DNA of 64,000 bases from Desulfospira joergensenii DSM 10085 (GTDB lineage Bacteria > Desulfobacterota > Desulfobacteria > Desulfobacterales > Desulfobacteraceae), in the NCBI RefSeq assembly GCF_000420085.1, contig NZ_ATUG01000001.1, positions 186,001 to 250,000 on the forward strand, given 5' to 3'. Positions 34,590 through 43,723 of the stretch are shown piece after piece. The notes under the pieces are model-generated. The model searched no databases, was not told the origin of the DNA, and saw only the letters and a list, made by a program, of their open reading frames with translations. The position numbers and the translations under genes were made by a program. Position 1 is the stretch's first letter, and each line of letters starts with the position of its first letter.

Positions 34590-36347
34590 ATGGACCTGAA
34601 AATGACAAAAAACAATTCAAAGCCGGCCCAAACTCCGGCCGATCCTGACCGGGATGCCTGGTTTACCGCTTTTTTCCTTGAAAACCATATTGATCCCTTT
34701 GCCTATCCCAATAAAGTGGGAACCCCGGAGCAGACCGAATTCATGGTTTATCCCGAAAACAACCAAGCATATTATCCCTGTTCCGACAAGACCTTTGAAA
34801 CCATCATGTCCCGGAAAAAAAACAAATTTTTAAAGGATCTTTACAAAAAAGCCTATGACAAGGTCATGGGACTGGTGGATGAATTCATCGAGCAGGAGTA
34901 TGACCGGCTGTTTTTAAAATCCCTGATCAATATAAAATATGAACATGAGATCCAAAGCGGGCTGATCATTCCCTCAAGGCTTGAAAAGCGGCTCTATAAG
35001 ATCTTTTTAAGCCGGACCCACATAGAAGATCCCTATTCCCGGGAAAAACAGCACAAGAACAAACAGGCAGCCAGGCTGCTGGAGTCTGAAACCTTTAAAA
35101 AGGCCCTGAACCGGATAGACGGTTCCTTTTCCGACATGAACAAATACTCCCTGGAAGATTTGAGAAAAAAGATAAAAGAGATTGAATTCAGGAGGCTTTT
35201 AAGTCTTTACTCGGCCGCAGATCTGTGGGAAAACAAAAAACTCCAAATTCCCTCTTTGGAAACCTTTAAGGATATTTTCTGCACAGATATAAAGGGGAAC
35301 GGGCTGGAAGCGCTCCTGGAATTGATCCATGCCAGGAAAAATAAGATTCTCTGGCTCACGGATGAGGCCGGGTCCGTACTGGTGGATATCCGCATTGCCA
35401 AATTCCTGGCCGAGCTGGGTCACACCGTGATTTTAGCGGTCAAGGAAGGATCCTTTTTTAAAAAAGTTTCCCTCACCGACACCCGGACAGACCCGGTTCT
35501 GGTCAAGGAACTTGAATCCGCCCACTTTATCTATGAAAAGGCAATCAGCAAAAACAAACTGGTCCAGCGCCTCAAACAGGATGCCAACATCTACGTGGTA
35601 TCCGACGGGACAAGTGAGAACCTGAATCTTCTTCTGGCCTCCACCACCTTTGCCCGGATATTCAAGGAGGCGGATGTGATCATCTCCCGGGGGAGTGACC
35701 AGGAGTACAGGTTGATTTTAACCCGGTTTCAATTTACCCGGGATATCATCAACATCAGCTCCCGGGACAATACTCTGTCCGTTACCCATAAGCCCCGTCA
35801 TCCCGATTTCATCAATTTTTCCCACCAGGAACTGGAAGAAAAGGCCAATGCCATCATCGACCAGATGAAAGCGGCCAAGGCCAAAAACATGACCGTGATG
35901 TTCTACAGCGGCATCATCGGTTCCATCCCGGGCAAGATAGACGTGGCCAAAAAGATCATGACCCTGTTTATCGACTATCTCCATCAGCAGTCTGCAGACC
36001 TTTTCATCATCAATCCTTCATTGTACTATGAACCGGGCATGGATGCGGATGACCTGATGTATATGTGGGAAATTGTCCAAAGAAGCAGATTCATCGACAT
36101 CTGGCGGTTCCAGACAGCCGACGATATCGCCCAGAGCTTTATCCTCATGAAACAAAAGATCCCGCCGGAGTGGATCGGAAAGGATTCAACTTACTCCACC
36201 GGATGTACCAAGGAGATGAAAATCGCCTGGGAAGTTCAGAGGGCAAACCCTGAAATGCAGCTTATCGGGCCTCCCCTGGACCGCTTTATGAGGCGGGACG
36301 AATACGGGGTGGGCTCAATGTATGACCAGAGGCTGGCAGGGGAATAG
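34590..36347 (+). CDS. Large protein with divergent DUF89/ARMT1-like C-terminal domain
   Basis: A 585-residue soluble protein. Residues 1-230 are charged and helical (RKKNKFLKDLYKKAYDKVMG). From about 250, ILWLTDEAGSVLVDIRIAKFLAELGHTVILAVKEG, then the strand YVVSDGTSENLNLLLAS and EADVIISRGSDQEYRLI follow the order of DUF89 metal-dependent phosphatases (usual DNAGE and isKGqgN). The asparagine of DNAGE is Glu here and other ligands differ, so catalysis is uncertain. The ATG at 34590 has a weak site; an ATG at codon 5 is an alternative. Function unknown; the call is by pattern only. Confidence 0.5.
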   Translation: MDLKMTKNNSKPAQTPADPDRDAWFTAFFLENHIDPFAYPNKVGTPEQTEFMVYPENNQAYYPCSDKTFETIMSRKKNKFLKDLYKKAYDKVMGLVDEFIEQEYDRLFLKSLINIKYEHEIQSGLIIPSRLEKRLYKIFLSRTHIEDPYSREKQHKNKQAARLLESETFKKALNRIDGSFSDMNKYSLEDLRKKIKEIEFRRLLSLYSAADLWENKKLQIPSLETFKDIFCTDIKGNGLEALLELIHARKNKILWLTDEAGSVLVDIRIAKFLAELGHTVILAVKEGSFFKKVSLTDTRTDPVLVKELESAHFIYEKAISKNKLVQRLKQDANIYVVSDGTSENLNLLLASTTFARIFKEADVIISRGSDQEYRLILTRFQFTRDIINISSRDNTLSVTHKPRHPDFINFSHQELEEKANAIIDQMKAAKAKNMTVMFYSGIIGSIPGKIDVAKKIMTLFIDYLHQQSADLFIINPSLYYEPGMDADDLMYMWEIVQRSRFIDIWRFQTADDIAQSFILMKQKIPPEWIGKDSTYSTGCTKEMKIAWEVQRANPEMQLIGPPLDRFMRRDEYGVGSMYDQRLAGE

Positions 36348-36387
36348 AATTAAAAAAAAATCAGGAAGGAAAACGGGGTGAACCGTC

Positions 36388-37140
36388 TCAAGGGTGAAAC
36401 AGGGAGCGTTCAAACTCAATGGATTCAAAGGGAAGGCAGCGGTGGATCTTAAGCTGGCTGTCTGTGCCTGCAGGAGAGTTCAGGGCAGCAGCCGCCTGAT
36501 GGGAAAAAGGAAGACCAAAACTGAAAAAGATCCAGTCTTCAGGGGTGTCGTCCATGGTTTCGCTGAACCGGATGGACGCCCCCCCCGGGTCCAGGTGAAA
36601 GGATAATTGATCCAGGGGGATGGACAGGCCCCTGCCCCGGGCTTTGATATAGGATTCCTTCAGGGTCCAGATCTCGAGGAACCGGTCTGCGGCCCCCCTT
36701 TTTTCGCCGGGCCCCGTCTTGATTCGCCTGATTTCCGATTTCGTAAAAAACCGGTCCGCGATTTTCAGGTCGACCTTCCGGCGAAGATCTTCCACGTCAA
36801 TTCCCAGATTTTGCTCAAGTGCCACGGCAAAGGCAACCATGTTTCCTGAATGGGAAATGCTGAACTTCAGCCCTGTTTCTCCGGGTTTGAGTTCCGGTTT
36901 TCCGTGACGGTTCTTGATGAACTCCAATTTCCGGGCCGGTATGCCTGAAAATTCCGAAAGAACAAACCGGGTTAGGGCCCTTGTGGAGATGAACTCCTTT
37001 CTTTTTTTCTCAAGCCCAAATTCCCGGGATCTGGCGGCCTCGTCCGGATGGATCAATCCCGTCCATCTGGTAATCTTCCCCTCCCCTGCCTGGTCCGTCA
37101 GGGTATAAAAGAAATGGATTTCATGGGGCCGGATTTTCAT
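36388..37140 (-). CDS. 4'-phosphopantetheinyl transferase, Sfp type
   Basis: A 250-residue Sfp/AcpT-superfamily protein. KPELKPGETGLKFSISHSG, LGIDVEDLRRKVDLKIADRFFTKSE and FLEIWTLKESYIKARGRGLSIPL contain the Mg-binding Asp/Glu pair (GIDVED) and the WTLKES lysine motif. It loads phosphopantetheine onto carrier proteins of fatty acid, polyketide or peptide synthesis; no carrier gene is adjacent. The transferase lies next to the IS remnant. Confidence 0.92.
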   Translation of the reverse strand: MKIRPHEIHFFYTLTDQAGEGKITRWTGLIHPDEAARSREFGLEKKRKEFISTRALTRFVLSEFSGIPARKLEFIKNRHGKPELKPGETGLKFSISHSGNMVAFAVALEQNLGIDVEDLRRKVDLKIADRFFTKSEIRRIKTGPGEKRGAADRFLEIWTLKESYIKARGRGLSIPLDQLSFHLDPGGASIRFSETMDDTPEDWIFFSFGLPFSHQAAAALNSPAGTDSQLKIHRCLPFESIEFERSLFHP

Positions 37141-37171
37141 AACTCTTTGTTTTTTTTCAAATGGAAGATCA

Positions 37172-37478
37172 GACTTCGTCTTTGATATTTTTGTTCAAAG
37201 CGAATTTTTTAAACCCCTTATCGGCGAAACCAACCCGGGATTTTGGAATCAATTGTGTGAAATGCCAAATCCAGATAAGATTAGCCAAAAAGCACTTTAA
37301 CGATAGCAAACAGCAAGACTTGCTCAGCGCTCATTCCATTAGCGCCTTTTTTACGACTTGTATCTCGACCCTTTTGCAGATCTTGCGGAACCAGATCATA
37401 AGTGTTGGATTTTTCATCAATGATCTCGCTGATGATTTTCAACTCTTGGCTTTGTGCATGATCTGTAACGGGATTCAT
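37172..37478 (-). pseudogene. Decayed N-terminal fragment of an ISNCY-like transposase
   Basis: From an ATG at 37478 the minus strand reads SEIIDEKSNTYDLVPQDLQK, then KKGANGMSAEQVLLFAIVK and VLFG, followed by an in-frame TAA, then SYLDLAFHTIDSK in the same frame. This matches the transposase block FGYSYEDLAFH with the tyrosine codon turned to a stop. A frameshift then restores GFADKGFKKFALNKNIKDEV (to 37172). The catalytic DDE region is missing. It is an old, truncated insertion remnant. Confidence 0.75.
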
Positions 37479-37792
37479 CAGAGGTATTTATTTTTGTCTT
37501 TTTTGGTGCATTGTTTGGCTGGCCTTTTATAAAATATGTCGTAATATTAATCAGTTGTCGACTTTTGAATTCCTACAGCAAGATGGAAAAACTCACCATC
37601 CAATGCGCTTCCTCTATAATTTCGAATAGTTAAACTTATGGACGGACACTAGTCTAAGAACTGAGGTTTTATAAAAATCAAGATCTACAAAAATTTAGAA
37701 AGCTAACCTTTAATATATTGGCTATTCAACGTCAAAGGCTTAGCTCTCAGGCATTCAAAGCCACCTTGGCCAAAATAGCCTCGTAAATGAAT
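37479..37792. other. AT-rich gap next to the IS remnant
   Basis: About 314 bases between the transposase fragment and fcl. No gene or clear repeat ends. AT content is higher than in the flanking genes, consistent with acquired or decaying DNA at the edge of the sugar-nucleotide block. Confidence 0.4.
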
Positions 37793-38800
37793 CTATATTC
37801 CAAGGTTCTGCTTATACCACTCATAGGTCTTGGCAATACCCTTTTCCAGAGGGATTTTGGCCTTCCAGCCCAGATCCGCCAGCCTGGAAACATCCAGGAG
37901 TTTCAGCATGGTTCCGTCCGGCTTGGTGGTATCAAACACAAGTTCTCCCTTAAATCCGACCTGATCTTTGACGATCAGAGCAAGCTCCCTGATGGTGCAG
38001 TCTGCTCCGGTCCCCACATTGACAAAGCAGGGAGAGGGGTAGGAAGTCAGATGGATGCCTATATCGGAATCGTCCATTAACATGACATAGACACTGGCAT
38101 CGGCCATATCATCCACATGGAGAAATTCCCTGCGCGGTGATCCGGTTCCCCAGACCGTGACCTGTTTTTCCCCGGTCTCCTTGGCCTCGTGGAATTTTCG
38201 GATCAGGGCCGGAAGAACGTGGGAATTTTCAAGATCAAAATTATCATTGGTTCCGTAAAGATTGGTGGGCATCACTGCGAAAAACCGGGTTCCATACTGG
38301 CGGTTATAGGACTCGCACATTTTGATACCGGCAATCTTGGCAATGGCATAGGGTTCATTGGTGGGTTCCAGCAGGCCTGTGAGCAAATGCTCCTCCTTCA
38401 TGGGCTGGGAGGCAAGTTTTGGATAGATGCAGGACGATCCAAGGAATAGCAGCCGTTTAACTCCGGCCTCATAGGCGGAATGGATGATGTTGTTCTGCAT
38501 GGCCAGATTGTCATAGATAAACTGGGCCGGATAGGTGTTGTTGGCATGAATCCCCCCTACCCTTGCCGCTGCCAGGAAGACATGGTCGGGTTTTTCAATC
38601 CGGAAGAACTCCCGGACGGCTTCCTGGCGCCGTAAATCCATCTGGATCAGCTTCACGGGCAGGGATTTGAGCTCATCCAGGGCCCTGGAGTGATAGCTGC
38701 CGATCAGGTGGGTGTATCCTTTGTTCGCCAGATTCCGTATCAGGGCGCTTCCCACCATGCCCGAGGCCCCGGCAATAAAGATCTTGTCTGACTTATTCAT
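37793..38800 (-). CDS. fcl: GDP-L-fucose synthase
   Basis: A 335-residue extended SDR enzyme. [22 protein letters not shown] is the NADP loop; [30 protein letters not shown] and [18 protein letters not shown] give the catalytic Ser/Tyr/Lys set. It makes GDP-L-fucose from GDP-4-keto-6-deoxymannose. The ATG at 38800 overlaps the gmd stop by 8 bases, so the pair is coupled. Confidence 0.95.
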   Translation of the reverse strand: MNKSDKIFIAGASGMVGSALIRNLANKGYTHLIGSYHSRALDELKSLPVKLIQMDLRRQEAVREFFRIEKPDHVFLAAARVGGIHANNTYPAQFIYDNLAMQNNIIHSAYEAGVKRLLFLGSSCIYPKLASQPMKEEHLLTGLLEPTNEPYAIAKIAGIKMCESYNRQYGTRFFAVMPTNLYGTNDNFDLENSHVLPALIRKFHEAKETGEKQVTVWGTGSPRREFLHVDDMADASVYVMLMDDSDIGIHLTSYPSPCFVNVGTGADCTIRELALIVKDQVGFKGELVFDTTKPDGTMLKLLDVSRLADLGWKAKIPLEKGIAKTYEWYKQNLGI

Positions 38801-39878
38801 TCTGATTGTATACCTGGAATCCTGCCCGCCGGCAGAGCTCGTCCCGTTTGGCCCCTTCAAGGTCTGACCGGGTCATCTCCCGGACCAGTTCCTCAAAACC
38901 GATTTTCGGTTCCCAGCCAAGGTTCTTCTTGGCCTTGGACGGGTCTCCGAGAAGAGTTTCCACCTCAGTGGGACGGAAGTACCTGGGGTCCACGGCAACG
39001 ATGGTTTTGCCGTTGGCCGCGTTGATGCCTTTTTCATCGATCCCCTTTCCTTTCCACTCCACGGCCATGCCCAGTTCCCGGGCGCAGCCATCCACAAACT
39101 CCCGGACTGAATGCTGCTCGCCTGTGGCGATGACATAATCCTCGGGAGAATCCTGCTGGAGCATGAGCCACTGCATTTCCACGTAATCCCGGGCATGACC
39201 CCAGTCCCTTAAGGCGTTGAGGTTCCCGAGATATAGACAGTCCTGCATTCCCAGGTGGATCCGGCACAGGGCCCGGGTGATCTTCCGGGTCACAAAGGTC
39301 TCCCCCCGGATGGGGGATTCATGATTGAAAAGGATGCCGTTGCAGGCATAAATATCATAGGCTTCCCTGTAGTTGACCGTGATCCAGTAAGCGTAGAGCT
39401 TGGCACAGGCATAGGGAGACCGGGGATAAAAAGGGGTTTTTTCGGTCTGGGGAACCTCCTGGACCTGGCCGTAAAGCTCCGAGGTGGAAGCCTGGTAAAA
39501 CCGGGTTGTCTTTTCCAGGCCCAGAAGCCGGATTCCCTCCAGCAGCCTCATGGTGCCAAGGGCATCCACATCCGCCGTATATTCCGGGGACTCAAACGAG
39601 ACCTGGACATGACTCTGGGCGGCCAGGTTATAAACCTCGTCCGGACGGACCTCCTGGAGGATGCGGATGAGATTGCTGGCATCGGTCAGGTCCCCGTAAT
39701 GAAGAACCATGTTCAGTTTTTTTTCGTGGGGATCCTGGTAAAGGTGATCGATCCTGTCCGTGTTGAACAGGGATGCCCGTCTTTTTATCCCGTGGACCTC
39801 GTATCCCTTTGCAAGTAAAAACTCTGCAAGGTATGCTCCGTCCTGACCTGTTATTCCCGTAATCAATGCTTTTTTCAT
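38793..39878 (-). CDS. gmd: GDP-mannose 4,6-dehydratase
   Basis: A 361-residue Gmd. [55 protein letters not shown] and [21 protein letters not shown] are diagnostic. GGGAAG at 39885-39890 selects the ATG at 39878. It produces the keto intermediate used by Fcl, or GDP-rhamnose via Rmd. It is upstream of fcl and downstream of ugd on one strand. Confidence 0.96.
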   Translation of the reverse strand: MKKALITGITGQDGAYLAEFLLAKGYEVHGIKRRASLFNTDRIDHLYQDPHEKKLNMVLHYGDLTDASNLIRILQEVRPDEVYNLAAQSHVQVSFESPEYTADVDALGTMRLLEGIRLLGLEKTTRFYQASTSELYGQVQEVPQTEKTPFYPRSPYACAKLYAYWITVNYREAYDIYACNGILFNHESPIRGETFVTRKITRALCRIHLGMQDCLYLGNLNALRDWGHARDYVEMQWLMLQQDSPEDYVIATGEQHSVREFVDGCARELGMAVEWKGKGIDEKGINAANGKTIVAVDPRYFRPTEVETLLGDPSKAKKNLGWEPKIGFEELVREMTRSDLEGAKRDELCRRAGFQVYNQNE

Positions 39879-39933
39879 GATGCACTTCCCCGGCGTTTGC
39901 CGGATTAAATCTATTTGTCGGGTCTTGAGTATA

Positions 39934-41277
39934 TTAAGGGGTATCTTCCCTGCCGATCCCATGGTATTCAAACCCGGCTTCTAGGACCTCTTCTGGATCG
40001 TACTGGTTTCTTCCGTCAAAGATGATTGCCTGCCCCATGATCCCGGCCATCTTCTTAAAATCCGGCTGCCGGAATGTTTTCCATTCCGTGACCAGAATCA
40101 GGCCGTCGGCATTCTCAAGGGCGTCGTACTGGTTGTTGACCATGATGATTTTCGAGTCCGAAAACCAGTCTGCCGGCATCTCTTTTTTTGCCTGTTCCAT
40201 GGCCACGGGATCATAGGCTGTAATCCTTGCCCCGGACTTGATCAGTTCCTGGATCAGGACAAGGGAGGAGGCCTCCCGCATGTCGTCTGTTCCCGGTTTA
40301 AAGGAAAGCCCCCAGACACAGAACTGCTTTGAGGACAGGTCGTTTCCGAACCGGGTTTTTACCTTTTGGGCCAGAACTTTTTTCTGCCTTTCATTCCGGG
40401 TTTCCACGGCGGCCAGGAGATCCGGTTCAAACTCGATTTCCCGGCTGGTCCGGATCAGGGCCTTGACATCCTTGGGAAAACATGAGCCTCCGTAACCGCA
40501 GCCCGGGTAAATAAAGGAGTACCCGATCCTGGAGTCGGAGCCGATCCCCTTTCTGACATTTTCCACATCCACGCCCAGTTTCTCGCAGATATTGGAGATT
40601 TCGTTCATAAAGGAAATCTTGGTGGCCAGCATGGAGTTGGCCGCATATTTGGTCATCTCCGCATCCCTCACATTCATGAGCAACACCTTTTCCCGGTTCC
40701 TTGAAAACGGGGCATAGAGGCGTTTCATGATTTTAGCGGCACGCTCTGAATTGGCACCCACCACAATCCTGTCCGGTTTGAGAAAATCATTTACCGCAGC
40801 CCCTTCCTTTAGGAATTCAGGATTGGAAACCACGTCAAAGTCGAGATCCATATCTCTTTTATCCAGCTCGGCCCGGACAGCCCGGCCGACCTTGTCGGCG
40901 GTTCCCACGGGAACGGTGGACTTATCCACGATCACGGAATATTCGGTGATGTTTTGACCGATCTCTCTGGCCACCTGGAGAACGTATTGAAGATCGGCAG
41001 ACCCGTCTTCTCCCGGAGGGGTTCCCACGGCGATGAAAAAGATATTTGAATCTCTGGATGCCTCTTCCAGGCTGGTGGTAAAGGAAAGGGTTCCCTCTTT
41101 GTAGTTGGACACGACCAGGTTTTCCAGTCCGGGCTCATAAATGGGAAGGATACCACTCTTCAGTCCCTTTATCTTTCCTTCGTCCACATCCACACAGGTC
41201 ACCCGACTGCCCATTTCCGCAAAACAGGCACCTGTAACCAGGCCCACATAACCGGTTCCGATAATCGTTATGTTCAT
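39934..41277 (-). CDS. ugd: UDP-glucose 6-dehydrogenase
   Basis: A 447-residue enzyme. [21 protein letters not shown] is the NAD loop, [23 protein letters not shown] and the catalytic cysteine region [18 protein letters not shown] follow, and [19 protein letters not shown] is the C-terminal nucleotide-binding part. It oxidises UDP-glucose to UDP-glucuronate, an acidic sugar donor for capsule or exopolysaccharide. Confidence 0.95.
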   Translation of the reverse strand: MNITIIGTGYVGLVTGACFAEMGSRVTCVDVDEGKIKGLKSGILPIYEPGLENLVVSNYKEGTLSFTTSLEEASRDSNIFFIAVGTPPGEDGSADLQYVLQVAREIGQNITEYSVIVDKSTVPVGTADKVGRAVRAELDKRDMDLDFDVVSNPEFLKEGAAVNDFLKPDRIVVGANSERAAKIMKRLYAPFSRNREKVLLMNVRDAEMTKYAANSMLATKISFMNEISNICEKLGVDVENVRKGIGSDSRIGYSFIYPGCGYGGSCFPKDVKALIRTSREIEFEPDLLAAVETRNERQKKVLAQKVKTRFGNDLSSKQFCVWGLSFKPGTDDMREASSLVLIQELIKSGARITAYDPVAMEQAKKEMPADWFSDSKIIMVNNQYDALENADGLILVTEWKTFRQPDFKKMAGIMGQAIIFDGRNQYDPEEVLEAGFEYHGIGREDTP

Positions 41278-41320
41278 TCAAACTTCTCCTTCCGTGAATA
41301 TTTGTCTTTTAAGACTGATT

Positions 41321-43039
41321 CTAAATATAATGGTTCTGACTGATAAATAGCAGGACTTCCTGGGCTGCCTCGTCCGGGGTAAGATCCGTGGTGTTGATCC
41401 TCAACTCGGGATCGGCCGGAGCCTCATAGGGATCATCCACCCCGGTGAATCCCTTGAGCAGTCCTGCCCGGGCCTTGGCGTACATGCCTTTCCGGTCCCT
41501 TTTTTCACACTCGGTGATGGGGGTGGATACATGAACCTCAAAAAAACCGCCGTAATCTTCAATGGATTCCCGGATACTGCGCCGGGTCTTTTCATAGGGG
41601 GCGATGGGGGCGCAGATGGCGATTCCCCGGTTCTTGGTTATTTCGGCAGCCACAAACCCGATGCGTTTCACATTGATATCCCGGTGCTCCTTGGAAAAAT
41701 TGAGTTCGCTGGATAAATTGCGCCGGACAATGTCCCCGTCCAGGAGAGTCACGGGACGTGTGCCCATCTCCAAAAACCTGGCGTAGAGAACCTTTGCAAT
41801 TGTGGATTTTCCGGCCCCGGACAGGCCGGTCAGAAAAACCGTAAATCCCTGGTGGGCGGGGGACGGGTAGGATCTTTCAAGCTCCTGTATCACCTCGGGA
41901 AAGGTGGCCCAGTCCGGTATCCGCCTGCCCGTCCGGATCCGCCTCTGGATATCGTCCCCGGTAAAGGATATGGTCTCTGTGTTTTCAGGTACTTTCTCCG
42001 CCACCTGGTACTCATCTTCAAAGGGAAGATAGACCATCTCCTCAAAGGTCACGGTTTCAACACCCAGTTCCTCCGTGGCTTTTTGGCTGAGCTGTTTAAA
42101 ATCATGCTGTTTATAGAAGCGGTCCCCATTGCTGTCCTTTCCCGGGGAGGAGTGGTCCTGATCGATGATAAAATGGGTACAGCCGTAATTCTTTCCAATG
42201 ATCATGTCCAGGATGGCATCCCTGGGTCCTGCCATGCGCATGGCCAGGGGGATCAGATTCATCACAAGGGTATCCGGAGGATAATGGGCCGCCACTTTTT
42301 CATAACACCGCATCCGGGTAAAATGGTCAAAGTCCCCGGGCTTGGTCACTCCGGCCACGGGCAGCAGAAGAAGATTGGCCCGGGTTTCCCTCATGGCCTG
42401 GATGGTCATCTCGTACTGGAGCCGGTGCAGGGGCTGGCGGGTCTGAAAGCCCACGATCCTCTTCCATCCCAGCTTTGAAAAGATCTTCCTCACTTCCCCA
42501 GGAGTGTTCCGGATCCGCCTGAAGTCCGAGTGGATGGGCAGGTTAAGGGCCTGGATTTCCCCGCCTATATAGGTTCTGCCTGATTTATTGTACAGATAAT
42601 CGACTCCGGGATGGGTTTTATCCCGGGTACCGTACACGGCCATGGCCTCTTTTTCCGCATCCATGGACCATATGTCATCCACATTCATCACCCCCAGGAT
42701 AAAGCCCTCCTGATCCCGGAGCGCTACGGACTGGCCGATCTCAAGGGTGAAGGCCAGGGTTTCCCCGATATCCAGGCAGATGGGAACAGGCCAGAGTTCC
42801 CCGGATTCCAGACGCATGCGATCCAGCACGGACTCATAGTCGATCTGTTTCAAAAATCCCTTGAGGGGAGAGAAGACTCCTGTGGCAAGAAGCTCGAAAT
42901 CACATATCTGTCTGTCGTTCAGGGTCACATCGGGCATGGTGGAGATCAGCTGTTTGAGAAGCTGATGCTGTTTATCGTCAACGAGCAGATCCACCAGAAG
43001 ATCTTTGTTTTTCTCCATGTTTTTTTCCGTACCGTTCAT
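41321..43039 (-). CDS. Bifunctional Sat-CysC (ATP sulfurylase-like plus APS kinase)
   Basis: A 572-residue fusion. Residues 1-385 are ATP-sulfurylase-like; 398-572 are an APS kinase with Walker A GLSGAGKST (405-413), LDGDIVRRNLSSELNFSKEHRD and the Mg/substrate motifs intact. The sulfurylase part is unusual: the QTRNPxHRxH motif reads QTRQPLHRLQ (199-208), and GRDHAGPG reads DQDHSSPG (293-300), so an Asn, the second His and an Arg normally conserved are changed. It lies in a sugar-nucleotide block, which suggests PAPS for sulfated glycans rather than energy metabolism. The ATG at 43039 has no site; one at codon 8 with GGAA upstream is possible. Confidence 0.85.
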   Translation of the reverse strand: MNGTEKNMEKNKDLLVDLLVDDKQHQLLKQLISTMPDVTLNDRQICDFELLATGVFSPLKGFLKQIDYESVLDRMRLESGELWPVPICLDIGETLAFTLEIGQSVALRDQEGFILGVMNVDDIWSMDAEKEAMAVYGTRDKTHPGVDYLYNKSGRTYIGGEIQALNLPIHSDFRRIRNTPGEVRKIFSKLGWKRIVGFQTRQPLHRLQYEMTIQAMRETRANLLLLPVAGVTKPGDFDHFTRMRCYEKVAAHYPPDTLVMNLIPLAMRMAGPRDAILDMIIGKNYGCTHFIIDQDHSSPGKDSNGDRFYKQHDFKQLSQKATEELGVETVTFEEMVYLPFEDEYQVAEKVPENTETISFTGDDIQRRIRTGRRIPDWATFPEVIQELERSYPSPAHQGFTVFLTGLSGAGKSTIAKVLYARFLEMGTRPVTLLDGDIVRRNLSSELNFSKEHRDINVKRIGFVAAEITKNRGIAICAPIAPYEKTRRSIRESIEDYGGFFEVHVSTPITECEKRDRKGMYAKARAGLLKGFTGVDDPYEAPADPELRINTTDLTPDEAAQEVLLFISQNHYI

Positions 43040-43057
43040 GCAATAAGATGCAATAAG
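43038..43057. repeat. 10-base tandem repeat at the sat-cysC start
   Basis: ATGCAATAAG occurs twice in a row, ending in the first codon region of sat-cysC. It may be a replication-slippage duplication; it makes the exact start of the gene less certain. Confidence 0.6.
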
Positions 43058-43077
43058 ATAAAAGTTAGCCTTCTCTT

Positions 43078-43485
43078 TTATACCGGATCAACCCAATTTT
43101 CAAGATAAAGTCCTTGAATCCCTTTGAATTTTTCGATTTTATCGGTTACCAGGGTCATCTTTCTTGACCGGGCGGTCCCGGCGATCAAGAGATCCGGATG
43201 GCTGATGGAAATCCCTTTTGTCTCCAGATGGGCCATGATCCTTGCCGCTTCATTGGCTGCAGACCCGTCAAGGAAAATCAGATTAAAGGACCCCAGGAAT
43301 TTGTCAAGGGCCTTTTCAGCCCGCCCGGGGGATCTGCTTTTTTCAATCCCGCAGCGAAGTTCAAAAAAGGATATCACGGAAATGGCCATATCCCTGGGAG
43401 GATGGTGCAAAAGGTTTACGACCGCTTCCAGTGATCTTTTTCCTATGAGCCTGATACAGGTGCTTGTATCCAGAAGATATCGCAT
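43078..43485 (-). CDS. vapC: PIN-domain ribonuclease toxin VapC
   Basis: A 135-residue PIN protein. Acidic active-site residues are visible as D6 (YLLDTST), E42 (SFFELRCG), D98 (SHPDLLIAGTA) and D115 (TLVTDKIEKF). It cleaves RNA, typically tRNA, when freed from its antitoxin. The ATG overlaps the vapB stop by one base (TAATG arrangement), the usual toxin-antitoxin coupling. Confidence 0.92.
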   Translation of the reverse strand: MRYLLDTSTCIRLIGKRSLEAVVNLLHHPPRDMAISVISFFELRCGIEKSRSPGRAEKALDKFLGSFNLIFLDGSAANEAARIMAHLETKGISISHPDLLIAGTARSRKMTLVTDKIEKFKGIQGLYLENWVDPV

Positions 43486-43700
43486 TATTCCCTGTTTGGC
43501 TCCTTGATTTCCTGTTCTAAAAAATCCTCGGGAAACTCATCCAGGGATTCCACCAGCAGATCCCAGGTCTGTTCAATGGGCTCCAGAATCACCTGGTTCC
43601 CGTTCCTGAAAACTCTCACTTCCTTGCCCGGCATCCGGAATGCTTTGGGAAGCCTTACGGCCAGGGAATTGCCGTTCCTGAATAATTTTGCGGTTTCCAT
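43485..43700 (-). CDS. vapB: AbrB/MazE-fold antitoxin VapB
   Basis: A 71-residue antitoxin. METAKLFRNGNSLAVRLPKAFRMPGKEVRVF is the swapped-hairpin DNA-binding domain that also represses the pair; the acidic tail (VESLDEFPEDFLEQEIKE) should block VapC. GAGGTG a few bases before the ATG at 43700 is the ribosome site; a GTG two codons earlier is less likely. Confidence 0.92.
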   Translation of the reverse strand: METAKLFRNGNSLAVRLPKAFRMPGKEVRVFRNGNQVILEPIEQTWDLLVESLDEFPEDFLEQEIKEPNRE

Positions 43701-43723
43701 ATTCACCTCACGACCAATTGCAT

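Noticed and set aside
41321..43039. Dissimilatory sulfate activation role for the Sat domain
   Set aside because: No aprAB, qmo or pyrophosphatase gene nearby, the protein is fused to APS kinase, and its catalytic motifs are altered; a glycan-sulfation context fits better.
43038..43057. Start of a CRISPR or longer repeat array
   Set aside because: Only two 10-base units in direct contact, with no spacers.
41852..43108. Plus-strand open frames antisense to sat-cysC
   Set aside because: The minus strand encodes a continuous, recognisable two-domain enzyme; the antisense frames have no family features.
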